The notes under the pieces: generated by a model | The model's database searches: none | Seen by the model: only the letters and a program-made list of their open reading frames with translations | What the model was told of the DNA's origin: nothing | Position numbers and translations under genes: made by a program | NCBI RefSeq assembly: GCF_049852125.1 | Contig: NZ_CP187532.1 | Span: forward strand, 310,001 to 374,000 | Source of the DNA: Senimuribacter sp049852125 | GTDB taxonomy: Bacteria; Bacillota; Clostridia; Peptostreptococcales; Anaerovoracaceae | Length of the DNA: 64,000 bases | Reading direction: 5' to 3' | Shown: piece after piece, positions 17,082 through 24,884 of the stretch | Layout: each line of letters opens with the position of its first letter | How positions within the stretch are numbered: position 1 is the first letter of the stretch

Positions 17082-17588
17082 ATGAAAATGCCAGAGAAAA
17101 GTAACAACATTACGTACGAGATCAGAGAACATATTGGAACGATCAGCAGCTGGGATTCCGGTTGGAACAGAGAATTAAATCTAATCAGCTGGAATGGTGC
17201 GAAGCCTAAGTATGATATCAGAGAGTGGGACGAAGAACATGAACGAATGAGCAAAGGAATTACCTTGCATCCATGGGAAATGAGAAATTTGGTAGATTTG
17301 TATTTGGCCGATAACAGCCGTAAGGCCGTAGCGGAAGGGAAAGCTAAGGAAGCGGAGCGGAGAGCGCGCCGGGCAGAGCAACGCAGAAGCGGGGATGAAT
17401 TATTGGTTGATGATGTAAGCCAGTCATCTGCAGAGAATACAGTTCTTTGTCAGACTTGTTTGGACCAGGTGAATGATCTGAATGAAGGGGGACAGTCACA
17501 GACGCCGTTCACGCCAGAAGCTTTAGACGAGACAGGAGCGTCGGAAGGAAACCCTTTGATAGAGGATGAGGGCAAAGCTGAATTTTAG
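17082..17588 (+). CDS. YdbC-like PC4-fold nucleic-acid-binding protein
   Basis: The first ~75 residues match the YdbC family, bacterial relatives of the eukaryotic coactivator PC4 that bind single-stranded DNA as dimers: EIREHIGTISSWDSGWNREL, LISWNGAKPKYDIREW and DEEHERMSKGITL are the family blocks. YdbC proteins are usually about 75 residues; this one is 168, with an extra highly charged helix (KAKEAERRARRAEQRR) and an acidic, probably disordered tail. The tail is unlike the core and may be a lineage add-on. The gene has its own TTGACA promoter. Role in transcription or repair is inferred from the family only. Confidence 0.8.
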   Translation: MKMPEKSNNITYEIREHIGTISSWDSGWNRELNLISWNGAKPKYDIREWDEEHERMSKGITLHPWEMRNLVDLYLADNSRKAVAEGKAKEAERRARRAEQRRSGDELLVDDVSQSSAENTVLCQTCLDQVNDLNEGGQSQTPFTPEALDETGASEGNPLIEDEGKAEF

Positions 17589-17661
17589 GCTTGACTTGAC
17601 GCACCAAATGGCTGCGGCAGGCATAGTATATATCAAATCACGAAGACAGGAGGTATGTATT

Positions 17662-17802
17662 ATGTCATGCTGTGATCATAGAGGTGGAATCGACGATAGT
17701 CTGTTATTCTTCTTTCTGATTTTGGTTCTGCTGTTCTGCAAGCCGGGCATTTTTGGATGCGGCTGCGAAGAGTTTGACTCTTGTGAACCTACATGTTGTT
17801 AA
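17662..17802 (+). CDS. Small cysteine-rich hydrophobic protein
   Basis: A 46-residue protein starting MSCCDHRGGIDDS, with one very hydrophobic helix (SLLFFFLILVLLF) and a cysteine-rich tail (GCGCEEFDSCEPTCC); seven to eight cysteines in all. The ATG at 17662 has GGAGGTATG upstream. The layout resembles small sporulation-associated or YjcZ-like hydrophobic peptides of Bacillota, but I cannot assign a family. Cysteines could form disulphides in a spore coat or bind metal; that is inference. It follows the YdbC-like gene by 73 bases and ends just before a terminator. Confidence 0.65.
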   Translation: MSCCDHRGGIDDSLLFFFLILVLLFCKPGIFGCGCEEFDSCEPTCC

Positions 17803-17816
17803 GAAGAAAAAAGCAA

Positions 17817-17846
17817 TGAGAGAGGGAATGATTATCCCTCTCTCGT
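17817..17846. terminator. Hairpin between convergent small genes
   Basis: GAGAGAGGGA and TCCCTCTCTC pair around a 7-base loop. The loop contains the stop codon of the minus-strand gene. It probably terminates transcription from the left. Confidence 0.7.
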
Positions 17847-18029
17847 GTTGTTGTTGAATAGAAATGTGATGGCCCAGATTGCGGCAAGGCCGACAATTGC
17901 GTAAATAATACGGGAAATTGTAAAAAAGTCCGGACCAAAGATACTGTCGACCAGATTATATTTGAAGAATCCGATCAGACCCCAGTTGATGCCGCCGATA
18001 ATGAGCAGTGCAAGAATTAGTTTTCTCAT
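17832..18029 (-). CDS. DUF378 family membrane protein
   Basis: A 65-residue protein with two membrane helices and the DUF378 hallmark GGINWGLIGFF near the N-terminus, then the second helix IIYAIVGLAAIWAI. The ATG at 18029 is chosen because AAAGGAGTG lies 7 bases upstream; the TTG one codon earlier is too close. DUF378 proteins (for example YuzA of Bacillus) have no known function. The gene is alone on the minus strand. Confidence 0.88.
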   Translation of the reverse strand: MRKLILALLIIGGINWGLIGFFKYNLVDSIFGPDFFTISRIIYAIVGLAAIWAITFLFNNNTREG

Positions 18030-18097
18030 CAAATCACTCCTTTCAAATGATTAGTCTGTCCAATAAGGCATAGAATATTCGCAGACTGCACATACTC

Positions 18098-18127
18098 TTG
18101 TCATGGCATAGGAATTTGTGATAAAAT
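18098..18127 (+). promoter_or_regulatory. Promoter for the nucleoside kinase gene
   Basis: TTGTCA (18098-18103), 18-base spacer, TAAAAT (18122-18127), 78 bases before the start codon at 18205. Confidence 0.55.
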
Positions 18128-18204
18128 AGAGAAACAAACTGTGGATTTTTGGCGTTTTGCCGCGTGCGTCGACAGTCTGGCCCGCAGAGGGAGGAAGGAG
18201 ATTT

Positions 18205-19872
18205 ATGAAGATTCAATTGCGAACTGCACCGAGAGCAGCGTGGAAGGAAGTTGAAGTGAAAGCAGGGACTTCTATAGAGGATATTTATCGTACATATCGA
18301 AATGAAATGGCGTATACAGCGCTGGCTGCTCGAGTTGATAATAAAATAGAAGATCTGGGATATAAATTAGAAAAGTCATGCCGTTTGGAACTTTTGGACA
18401 TGCGTACCCAATCGGCCAATTTGATTTACCAGCATAGTTTGTCTCTGATTTATTTAAAGGCCGTGTCGGATTGTCTGGGAAACGGCGTTAGAGTAGAGAT
18501 ACAGAATTCTCTGAATAAGGGACTTTATACGGAGATCAAAACGGTGAAACCGTTAACAACGCGGCAGGTACAGCAGATAGAGGAACGGATGAGGCAGTTG
18601 GTTGACGCTGATTTACCTTTTGTAAAGGAAATTGTTTCACGAGAGGACGCCATGGCCATTCTGGAGGAAGACGGCCGCCGGGAAAAACAGCGTATGCTGA
18701 GTGAATCGTTGAAATTGAAAAAGGTCAAATTCTATTCTCTGGAAGGCTGCAGAGACTTTTTCTATGGGTTCATGGCGCCGTCTACCGGATACATTGAACA
18801 TTTTCAATTGATGAAATACCGGAGAGGCGTGCTGCTTCGGTTTCCACATCCGTCTGCGCCGGATACGATGCCTCCATATGTGGATGAAAAGAAAATGTAT
18901 CAAGCCTTCGGCGAGCAGACCAAATGGGATCGCTTGCTAGGTGTCAGCTATGTGGCGGATCTTAACGAGAAAATTGAGAACGGCCAGTATAAGGAATTGA
19001 TTCAGCTTTCTGAGGCGCTCCACGAAAAGAAAATTGCGCAGATTGCGGATATGATTAAGAAGCAGCACAAGAGAATCGTTCTCATTGCGGGGCCGTCGTC
19101 GTCAGGAAAGACGACTTTTGCAAGAAGACTATGCATTCAGCTAAAGGTTAATGGTCTGGATCCTCTGTACCTTGGAACGGACGACTACTTTGTGGAGCGG
19201 GAAGAAACGCCGTTGGATGAGCACGGAGAGAAGGATTATGAGAATTTGCAGGCGCTTGATATCCAGCTGTTCAATGACAATATGAATGCTTTATTGGAGG
19301 GCAGGGAAGTAGATTTACCATCCTTTGATTTCCTGACAGGCCATAAGGTCTATGGCGGCAGAAGAATGATGATCAGGAAGGATCAGCCTGTCGTTATTGA
19401 GGGAATTCATGCCCTGAACGAGGACTTGACTCCGTATATTTCGAAGGAGGAGAAGTTCAAGATATATATCAGCCCTCTTACGCAGCTGAATATTGACGCG
19501 CATAACAGGATTCCGACGACCGACGAAAGGATGCTGCGCAGAATGGTTCGTGATAACCTTTATCGCGGACACAACGCGCAGAGCACCATTGCCAGCTGGC
19601 CAAAGGTTCGTGCGGGAGAGGATAAAAATATTTTCCCTTATAGCGGGGAAGCGGATGTTCTTTTTAATTCATATCATGTTTATGAGATTGCTGTTTTGAA
19701 GAAGTATGCTGAGCCGTTTCTGTCCAGGATTACACCGGATGAACCGGAGTATGCTGAGGCTGTTCGTATGTTGAAATTTTTACGGTTTTTCAGGACGATT
19801 GAAGACGATCATATTATTGCAGGTAATTCTATTATCAGAGAGTTTATCGGTGGAAGCATCTTTGTTGAATAA
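18205..19872 (+). CDS. TGS-uridine kinase fusion (nucleoside kinase)
   Basis: A 555-residue fusion protein. The N-terminal part (to ~residue 200) is like the TGS and second additional domains of threonyl-tRNA synthetase; the C-terminal half is a uridine-kinase-like P-loop kinase with Walker A GPSSSGKTTF near residue 296 and a YLGTDDYF loop. The ATG at 18205 is preferred over an upstream frame start because GGAAGGAG lies 7 bases before it. Such TGS-Udk proteins are widespread in clostridia and thought to phosphorylate nucleosides, though the substrate is not set by sequence. It is followed 45 bases later by a PfkB kinase, so a nucleoside-salvage pair is possible. Confidence 0.88.
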   Translation: MKIQLRTAPRAAWKEVEVKAGTSIEDIYRTYRNEMAYTALAARVDNKIEDLGYKLEKSCRLELLDMRTQSANLIYQHSLSLIYLKAVSDCLGNGVRVEIQNSLNKGLYTEIKTVKPLTTRQVQQIEERMRQLVDADLPFVKEIVSREDAMAILEEDGRREKQRMLSESLKLKKVKFYSLEGCRDFFYGFMAPSTGYIEHFQLMKYRRGVLLRFPHPSAPDTMPPYVDEKKMYQAFGEQTKWDRLLGVSYVADLNEKIENGQYKELIQLSEALHEKKIAQIADMIKKQHKRIVLIAGPSSSGKTTFARRLCIQLKVNGLDPLYLGTDDYFVEREETPLDEHGEKDYENLQALDIQLFNDNMNALLEGREVDLPSFDFLTGHKVYGGRRMMIRKDQPVVIEGIHALNEDLTPYISKEEKFKIYISPLTQLNIDAHNRIPTTDERMLRRMVRDNLYRGHNAQSTIASWPKVRAGEDKNIFPYSGEADVLFNSYHVYEIAVLKKYAEPFLSRITPDEPEYAEAVRMLKFLRFFRTIEDDHIIAGNSIIREFIGGSIFVE

Positions 19873-19917
19873 ATTGTACGTTTAGAAGAACGCTGAGTGG
19901 AAAGGAACACGGAAATA

Positions 19918-20832
19918 ATGGCGGCAATTACGGTAGTTGGAGGCATCAATATTGATATAGAGGGAAGACCCGATAAGGCTTTAGTTGCGGCGGATTCAAA
20001 TCCGGGAAGTGTGACCGTCTCTGTAGGAGGAGTAGGACGCAATATTGTGGAGAATGTTGCTCGTCTGGGAGGTGAAGTGGCGATGATATCCCTGACAGGC
20101 GACGATGTCATGGGACAGAGCGCTAGGCAGCAGTTAGAGGATTTGGGTGTGGATGTAAGCGGTATTCAGAATCTTCCCGGCGAAAATACCGGCATGTATT
20201 TATCTATCCTTAATCATAAAAATGATATGGAATTAGGAATTTGCAATATGGATATTTTAGAACGGATTACTCCAGAGTTTTTGGCGGAACGGATGGAGAT
20301 TTTTCGACGAGCTTCCATCGTGGGATTGGATTGTAATCTGCAGCCTGAAGCGTTAGACTATATGACGCAGATAAAGGAGATTCCTCTATTTTTAGATCCG
20401 GTGTCCGCGTCAAAGGCGGTGCGGGTAAAGCCGTTTATACATCGTTTCCACACGGTCAAGCCAAACAGAATTGAAGCGGAGCTTTTGAGCGGTATCTCTA
20501 TTCGGGATCAGTCTTCTTTGCACCATGCGGGTACGTGGTTTTTGCAGCAAGGTGTGAGGCGGGTGTTTATCAGTTTGGGAGAAGCAGGCGCATACTATAG
20601 GACTGCAGAGGAGGAAGGCGTCGTGCAGTCAAGAACCGTTAATCTGGTCAGCGCTACAGGTGCAGGCGACGCTTTTTCTGCAGCGATTCTTATGGGACAC
20701 ATCATGGGACTTTCCGCAGAGGAAACAGCGAAGATGGGTATTGCTTGTTCCTCCTTTGCCATGGAGACGCAGATTGCTGTGAATCCCACGATATCTATGG
20801 CGGATGTTTGCGCCAGGATGAAGGAACTTTAG
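19918..20832 (+). CDS. PfkB-family kinase, pseudouridine-kinase-like
   Basis: A 304-residue ribokinase-superfamily sugar/nucleoside kinase. It has the N-terminal GGINIDIEGRP signature, the GGVGRNIVENVARLG substrate block and the ATP/anion-hole motif ATGAGDAFSAAIL with catalytic Asp. The N-terminal GG-NID-G pattern resembles pseudouridine kinases (PsuK). No pseudouridine glycosidase gene (psuG) is next to it, which weakens that call. The ATG at 19918 is chosen over an upstream GTG. It lies just after the TGS-Udk kinase and probably shares its transcript. Confidence 0.8.
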   Translation: MAAITVVGGINIDIEGRPDKALVAADSNPGSVTVSVGGVGRNIVENVARLGGEVAMISLTGDDVMGQSARQQLEDLGVDVSGIQNLPGENTGMYLSILNHKNDMELGICNMDILERITPEFLAERMEIFRRASIVGLDCNLQPEALDYMTQIKEIPLFLDPVSASKAVRVKPFIHRFHTVKPNRIEAELLSGISIRDQSSLHHAGTWFLQQGVRRVFISLGEAGAYYRTAEEEGVVQSRTVNLVSATGAGDAFSAAILMGHIMGLSAEETAKMGIACSSFAMETQIAVNPTISMADVCARMKEL

Positions 20833-20842
20833 GATTTTATTC

Positions 20843-20978
20843 TTGATTTCCTGGGGAAAATCTGCTACAATCCATGATAGAATTATATTAGACGATATAT
20901 AAACAATATTTGCCGCCGGGTAACGTCTTGTATTCATTCCGTTAGGCCTTTGAAGGAATGGAGAAGAGACGTTTTTTT
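20843..20978 (+). promoter_or_regulatory. Promoter plus terminator-bearing leader (possible attenuator)
   Basis: TTGATT (20843-20848), 17-base spacer and TACAAT (20866-20871) start a ~150-base leader for the gene at 21024. Inside it, AACGTCT (20922-20928) pairs with AGACGTT (20967-20973) and CATTCC with GGAATG, followed by seven T's, a full intrinsic terminator before the gene. Upstream and downstream GCCGCC / GGCGGAC could form an alternative pairing. No known riboswitch class is recognised. It may instead simply terminate the PfkB transcript. Confidence 0.55.
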
Positions 20979-21023
20979 CTTCTGGCGGACAGGAGCTGAA
21001 AAGCGGAAAGGAAGGTAATCGAA

Positions 21024-21524
21024 ATGTTCAGGAGTATGAGACGGAGCAAGCAGGTATTATCTGAACGGGAAACGGTAGAAATTTTAGAAAAGGGAACATC
21101 GGGTGTATTGGCTGTCAGTGGAGATGATGGTTATCCGTATGCCGTACCTATCAGCTATGTATACGCCGATGGCAAAATTTATTTTCACAGCGCCGCGGCG
21201 GGACATAAGATAGACGCCATGAGAAGAAATGAGAAAGTATCCTTTAGCGTTATCGGTCAGGATCAGATTGTGCCGGATGAATTTACAACCTATTTCAGAA
21301 GCGCTATAGCTTTTGGAAAAGTAAGGATTATCGAGGATGTGCAGGAAAAGAAGGACGCTATCAGAAAGCTGGCCGTGAAGTATTCGCCGATGCCGGAACT
21401 GAAGAAAGCGCTGGAAGAAGAAATTGAAAGTCAGTTTAAGCCGCTTACCATGATTGAAATGACCATCGATCACCTGTCAGGGAAAGAGGCCATTGAATTG
21501 GTGCGGGCGAAAAACAAAAAATAG
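21024..21524 (+). CDS. Pyridoxamine 5'-phosphate oxidase-family flavoprotein, Nim-like
   Basis: A 166-residue split-barrel protein of the flavin-nucleotide-binding group that includes the nitroimidazole-resistance NimA proteins. Visible blocks are GTSGVLAVSGDDGYPYAVPISYVY, the FHSAAAGHKIDA loop and VSFSVIGQDQIV. Members bind FMN or other flavins and may reduce small molecules; the true substrate is unknown and presence of such a gene does not by itself imply drug resistance. The ATG at 21024 has GGAAAGGAAGG upstream. The leader with a terminator hairpin suggests conditional expression. It ends before a shared bidirectional terminator facing desulfoferrodoxin. Confidence 0.82.
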   Translation: MFRSMRRSKQVLSERETVEILEKGTSGVLAVSGDDGYPYAVPISYVYADGKIYFHSAAAGHKIDAMRRNEKVSFSVIGQDQIVPDEFTTYFRSAIAFGKVRIIEDVQEKKDAIRKLAVKYSPMPELKKALEEEIESQFKPLTMIEMTIDHLSGKEAIELVRAKNKK

Positions 21525-21544
21525 AGTGATTTGTTCATCCACCG

Positions 21545-21585
21545 AAAAAGCAGGCGATTCTGCATTTTGAGAACGCCTGCTTTTT
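21545..21585. terminator. Bidirectional intrinsic terminator
   Basis: AAAAAGCAGGCG and CGCCTGCTTTTT form a 12-pair stem with A- and T-runs on both sides, serving the Nim-like gene and the convergent desulfoferrodoxin gene. Confidence 0.9.
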
Positions 21586-21595
21586 ACATGCTTAT

Positions 21596-21973
21596 TTAGA
21601 TGGTTGCTTTCCAGAACCCGTGCAAATTACAGTATTCGTATGCTGCTATTGGCTTTTCTCCTTCTGCAAGGGCGAATTCTGCCGCAGGTTTTCCGGTATG
21701 GTTCAGATATTTAATTTGACTACCCTGATTTGTTTCTAAAATGATGAAAGAGATGTGATGTTCGTCCATCATCGGGTGTTCTGCACTGCCTACGCTGACG
21801 GTAACTCTTGTTCCGTCTACCGTTACTACAGGAACATGTTTTTCTTGGGCGGCGTCTGTGGTGTTGGGATTCAAGAGATCCATAGGCTGTCCGCAGCATG
21901 CGGGCTTTACGTTTTTATCTTCTACCATTTGAACAATGTTACCGCAATGAGCGCATTTAAATAGCTTTATCAT
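21596..21973 (-). CDS. dfx: Desulfoferrodoxin (superoxide reductase)
   Basis: A 125-residue superoxide reductase that detoxifies superoxide in anaerobes without making oxygen. The N-terminal desulforedoxin-like centre (CAHCG ... ACCG) would hold one iron; the C-terminal catalytic centre has the histidine and cysteine ligands in EKHVP, DEHHISF and YCNLHGFW. A GGAGGAAAT site precedes the ATG. It is transcribed divergently from perR, a short distance from the PerR/Fur box, and probably belongs to the same peroxide/superoxide response. Confidence 0.95.
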   Translation of the reverse strand: MIKLFKCAHCGNIVQMVEDKNVKPACCGQPMDLLNPNTTDAAQEKHVPVVTVDGTRVTVSVGSAEHPMMDEHHISFIILETNQGSQIKYLNHTGKPAAEFALAEGEKPIAAYEYCNLHGFWKATI

Positions 21974-22054
21974 ATTTATTTCCTCCTTATTTTACTAATT
22001 CTAGTGTACCACACAGGTGTTGATTTTAAACGTTGGCAAAAAAGAACAAATCAC

Positions 22055-22099
22055 TTGACAGATTTTGTTAAATAAATTATAATAATGATAATCATTATT
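22055..22099 (+). promoter_or_regulatory. perR promoter with Fur/Per box
   Basis: A consensus promoter TTGACA (22055-22060), 17-base spacer, TATAAT (22078-22083) is overlapped by a perfect 9-1-9 palindrome AATAATGATAATCATTATT (22081-22099), matching the Fur/PerR box consensus. Binding here would block RNA polymerase, giving autorepression of perR and rbr. Confidence 0.9.
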
Positions 22100-22123
22100 A
22101 ATTATGCCATGAGTGAGGTTTTT

Positions 22124-22531
22124 ATGAGATATTCCAAACAGAGAAACTTAATTTTGGATATTGTAGCAAGTACCGACGTGCATCCTACGGTGGAGTGGGT
22201 ATATGAACGTGCTAAACGCATTCTACCATCTATTGGGATTGCTACAGTATATAGAAATCTTAATACTCTGGCAGACGCGGGTCAGATTCGAAAGATGATC
22301 GGTTCTGACGGCGTTGTGCGTTTTGACGCCGTAATGAAAGAACATTATCATATGCAATGCCGGAGGTGCGGGAGGCTCTTTGATTTATCTGTAGAGGATC
22401 AGACTGCCTTTGATCAGTTCAAGACGATTGCGTCGCAAGCGTTTGGAATAGAACCAAAGGAGGCGGACCTGGCGGATACTTTATTTTATGGATGCTGTCC
22501 GTATTGTGCCGAAAAGAAAAAGGAGGAATAA
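22124..22531 (+). CDS. perR: Peroxide-responsive repressor PerR
   Basis: A Fur-superfamily repressor that senses peroxide through metal-catalysed histidine oxidation. The ATG at 22124 (MRYSKQRNLILD) fits the family start; upstream ATGs overlap the operator. The winged helix (HPTVEWVYERAKRILPSIGIATVYRNL) is followed by the PerR-type regulatory metal site RFDAVMKEHYHM, with Asp and paired histidines as in Bacillus PerR, and two structural zinc pairs CRRC and CPYC. At 135 residues it is a normal length. The gene is preceded by a perfect box for its own binding and followed directly by rubrerythrin, a classic PerR target. Confidence 0.92.
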   Translation: MRYSKQRNLILDIVASTDVHPTVEWVYERAKRILPSIGIATVYRNLNTLADAGQIRKMIGSDGVVRFDAVMKEHYHMQCRRCGRLFDLSVEDQTAFDQFKTIASQAFGIEPKEADLADTLFYGCCPYCAEKKKEE

Positions 22532-22535
22532 AAAG

Positions 22536-23072
22536 ATGAAGGATTTAAAGGGAACGAAAACACTGGAAAATTTGATGATTGCTTTTGCAGGAGAGTCTCA
22601 GGCGAGAAATAAGTATACTTATTATGCGTCTCAGGCAAAAAAAGACGGTTATGTGCAGATTCAGAAGATCTTTGAGGAGACTGCCGCTAACGAAAAGGAA
22701 CATGCTAAACTTTGGTTTAAGCTGGCTGTTGGTATTGGTTCCACAGAAGAAAACCTGCTTGCCGCGGCAGAAGGAGAAAACTACGAATGGACTGAGATGT
22801 ATGCTGAGATGGCTAAGACGGCAAGAGAAGAAGGCTTCCCGGAGATCGCGGAACAGATGGAAGGCGTTGCAGCTGTAGAAAAAGAACATGAGGAACGTTA
22901 CAGAAAATTAGCTGAGAATATTAAGGCTGGTAAGGTTTTCTCTAAGGACGAAGAAGTTTTGTGGCAGTGCAGCAATTGCGGTCATCAGGTAATAGGCAAA
23001 GAGGCGCCGGCGGTTTGCCCTGTATGTGCGCATCCGCAGGCACATTTCCAGATCAAGGCCGAGAATTATTAA
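22536..23072 (+). CDS. rbr: Rubrerythrin
   Basis: A 178-residue non-haem iron peroxidase of anaerobes. An N-terminal ferritin-like diiron domain (ENLMIAFAGESQARNKYTYY, FEETAANEKEHAKLW, VAAVEKEHEERY) is followed by a C-terminal rubredoxin-type Fe(Cys)4 domain with CSNCGH and CPVCAH. The ATG at 22536 is chosen for its AGGAGG site 9 bases upstream. It starts 4 bases after perR and is co-transcribed with it, so it should be induced when PerR is oxidised. A terminator follows. Confidence 0.96.
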   Translation: MKDLKGTKTLENLMIAFAGESQARNKYTYYASQAKKDGYVQIQKIFEETAANEKEHAKLWFKLAVGIGSTEENLLAAAEGENYEWTEMYAEMAKTAREEGFPEIAEQMEGVAAVEKEHEERYRKLAENIKAGKVFSKDEEVLWQCSNCGHQVIGKEAPAVCPVCAHPQAHFQIKAENY

Positions 23073-23116
23073 AATTTATAGGAAATACGGGTAGATTTAT
23101 CTCGTAAATAAGCTGA

Positions 23117-23168
23117 TGAAGGTTTCGTAGGATAAGAATTTTAATCTTAGAATACGAAGCCTTTTTCT
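23117..23168 (+). terminator. Intrinsic terminator after rubrerythrin
   Basis: GGTTTCGTA...TACGAAGCC with an inner stem (ATAAGA/TCTTA), followed by TTTTTCTTTTTT. Confidence 0.85.
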
Positions 23169-23275
23169 TTTTTGAGGTAACTTTCTTCGCAAAATATCAT
23201 AGAATTGCTTGAAAAACAAAACTCATTCTTTCAATCTGCTGATAAAAGCGTATAATGAGGAGTGAGGTGAGACAA

Positions 23276-23812
23276 ATGACAGAGAAGGAATTATTGACGA
23301 AAGCCGCAGCTGCAGGAATTGACCATGCTGCAATAATAGACGCGCAGGAGTTGGTATTTAAATTTGAGTTTCGAAAATACTGTGAGATGAATCAATGCGG
23401 TAATTATGGAAAAAACTACGGATGTCCGCCGGATTGCGGGACGCCTGCAGAGATGAAAGCTAAAGCGCTTGCTTACAGCAAGGCTTTTGTGCTTCAAACG
23501 GTTTGGCCGGTAGAGGATATTACTGATTCTGCTCAGACAGGGTCGTTAAAGAAAAAACATAATCAGAAGCTTCGGTCACTTATGAAAGAACTGTCTGACA
23601 GCGGGTTAGAAGGACTTTGTATTATGGCGGGGCCATGCAGCATTTGCTCGCCGTGCGCCAAGGAAAACGGACAACCCTGCAATTTTCCGCAAAGGACTGC
23701 GTCCTGCCTTTCGGCTTATGGAATCGATGTGGTCAGTCTGTGCGAAGCAGCTGGTCTCGATTGGGATTATGGAAAAAATATGGTGGCGTTCTTCGGAATA
23801 TGCATGATGTGA
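23276..23812 (+). CDS. DUF2284 metal-binding protein
   Basis: A 178-residue cysteine-rich protein of the DUF2284 family (predicted metal-binding). The N-terminal motif CEMNQCGNYGKNYGCPPDCG and the central GPCSICSPCAKENGQPC carry the clustered cysteines typical of the family and suggest an iron-sulphur cluster or zinc. The ATG at 23276 has GAGGTGAG upstream; TATAAT at 23251 could be its -10. Function is unknown; family members are often near corrinoid or redox genes, but nothing in the immediate context settles it. Confidence 0.85.
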   Translation: MTEKELLTKAAAAGIDHAAIIDAQELVFKFEFRKYCEMNQCGNYGKNYGCPPDCGTPAEMKAKALAYSKAFVLQTVWPVEDITDSAQTGSLKKKHNQKLRSLMKELSDSGLEGLCIMAGPCSICSPCAKENGQPCNFPQRTASCLSAYGIDVVSLCEAAGLDWDYGKNMVAFFGICMM

Positions 23813-23956
23813 TTATTGGATAAAAAGAAACGCCAGTATGCGTGTAACGAAATGCTGGATTAAAGTGATTGAAAACACTTGACATGCGTGTATTAAAAAG
23901 ATGAAAAATGTCTTGAAAAAAGTACGATATCAATATGAAAAATATTGAAAAAAGGC

Positions 23957-23985
23957 TTGCTTTCCTGACAAACTTCATGTATACT
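23957..23985 (+). promoter_or_regulatory. Promoter of the S10 ribosomal operon
   Basis: TTGCTT (23957-23962), exact 17-base spacer and TATACT (23980-23985), 290 bases before rpsJ; this is the only strong promoter seen before the ribosomal cluster. Confidence 0.75.
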
Positions 23986-24275
23986 AAAAAGGCTTGCTTA
24001 AGGCGATGAAGTAGGAAGTTGCGGAGCTATCCGGTAATTTCTACAGAGAATTGTCCCCACCAGATGGGGGCGAAGGTGTTCGCCGACTTTTGCTTTGTGC
24101 GAAAAATAAAGAAACGCACGGCGCCGTGTGCAAAGTAAGCGATTCCACCGCACACGTTAAAGAAGTGGGCATTTGACAGGGATTGCACAGATTCGCATGT
24201 GCAGCGCCCCAACGTCAGAAAGAACCCCTTGTACAAGCATAGCGAAAACAGTACAAAAAATTTAGGAGGAAAACA
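23986..24275 (+). other. Structured 290-base leader of the S10 operon
   Basis: The leader before rpsJ holds several hairpins: GGCGAA-GGTG-TTCGCC (24069-24084), CCCC/GGGG just upstream and a GCACGGC/GCCGTGTGC palindrome near 24116-24131. No gene is present. By analogy with other bacteria this could host autoregulation by a ribosomal protein such as L4, but the structure does not match one I know. It ends with AGGAGGAAAA before rpsJ. Confidence 0.5.
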
Positions 24276-24587
24276 ATGAGCGAATTACAGAAAATCAGAA
24301 TCAAGCTTAAGGCCTATGACCACGCGTTATTAGACCAGTCTGCAGCGAAAATCGTGGAAACTGCCAAGAAAACTGGCGCAGATGTTTCCGGACCGATTCC
24401 GCTTCCGACAGAAAAAGAAGTCGTTACAATCCTGAGAGCAGTTCACAAGTATAAGGACAGCAGAGAGCAGTTCGAACAGAGAACGCACAAGAGATTGATC
24501 GACATCACCAATGCTACTCTGCAGACAACTGACGCTTTGACTAAGCTGGACTTACCTGCAGGCGTAGACATCGAAATCAAGCTGTAA
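24276..24587 (+). CDS. rpsJ: 30S ribosomal protein S10
   Basis: S10 is part of the 30S head and also works with NusB in antitermination. The 103-residue product has the family blocks KIRIKLKAYDHALLDQSA, PLPTEKEVVTILRA and the C-terminal LPAGVDIEIKL. It opens the S10-spc-alpha cluster, behind a long leader, and is separated from rplC by an unusual 297-base spacer carrying a structured repeat. Confidence 0.98.
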   Translation: MSELQKIRIKLKAYDHALLDQSAAKIVETAKKTGADVSGPIPLPTEKEVVTILRAVHKYKDSREQFEQRTHKRLIDITNATLQTTDALTKLDLPAGVDIEIKL

Positions 24588-24884
24588 CGTAGTTACGCAG
24601 GATTTTGGCGATGATGCGGCGCAACCGCGGTAAAACGTAGCCAAATCAGAGATTTGGGCGTTTCTCGCATGAGACCTTCCAGAGATTTTCTACAGAAATC
24701 AGGATAGGATTTCAACGCAGCAGCATCGAAAAAAGACAAGTAAGGGACACTTTCCCTTAGTAAGATTACATGAGAGGGAAAAGCTGCAAAAGGCTCACCT
24801 GTGAAAGCCCAGGCGCAAGATGCGGCGCCGCTGCAGCAAGTTGCACACCAGAGTAATCCAATGTAAGTGAAAAGGAGAAACAAT
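24588..24884. other. Spacer between rpsJ and rplC
   Basis: No gene is seen. The left half is the structured repeat copy B; the right half has a further possible stem (CTTTCCCTTAGTAAG/CTTAC-type) and ends in AAAGGAG for rplC. Such a long gap is atypical between rpsJ and rplC. Confidence 0.5.
24626..24720 (+). repeat. Ribosomal-spacer structured repeat, copy B
   Basis: Same architecture as copy A: GCGGTAAAACG, stem CCAAATC-AGA-GATTTGG, constant TTTCTCGCATGAGACCT, second stem GATTT...AAATC and TAGGATTTCAACGCAG. The outer part of stem 1 changes from AATTC/GAATT in copy A to AACG/CGTT here, a paired change that argues for a conserved RNA fold. Confidence 0.75.

Noticed and set aside
24100..24275. 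Possible tRNA or small RNA gene in the rpsJ leader
   Set aside because: Hairpins are present but no cloverleaf, anticodon arm or CCA end can be drawn; best left as leader structure.
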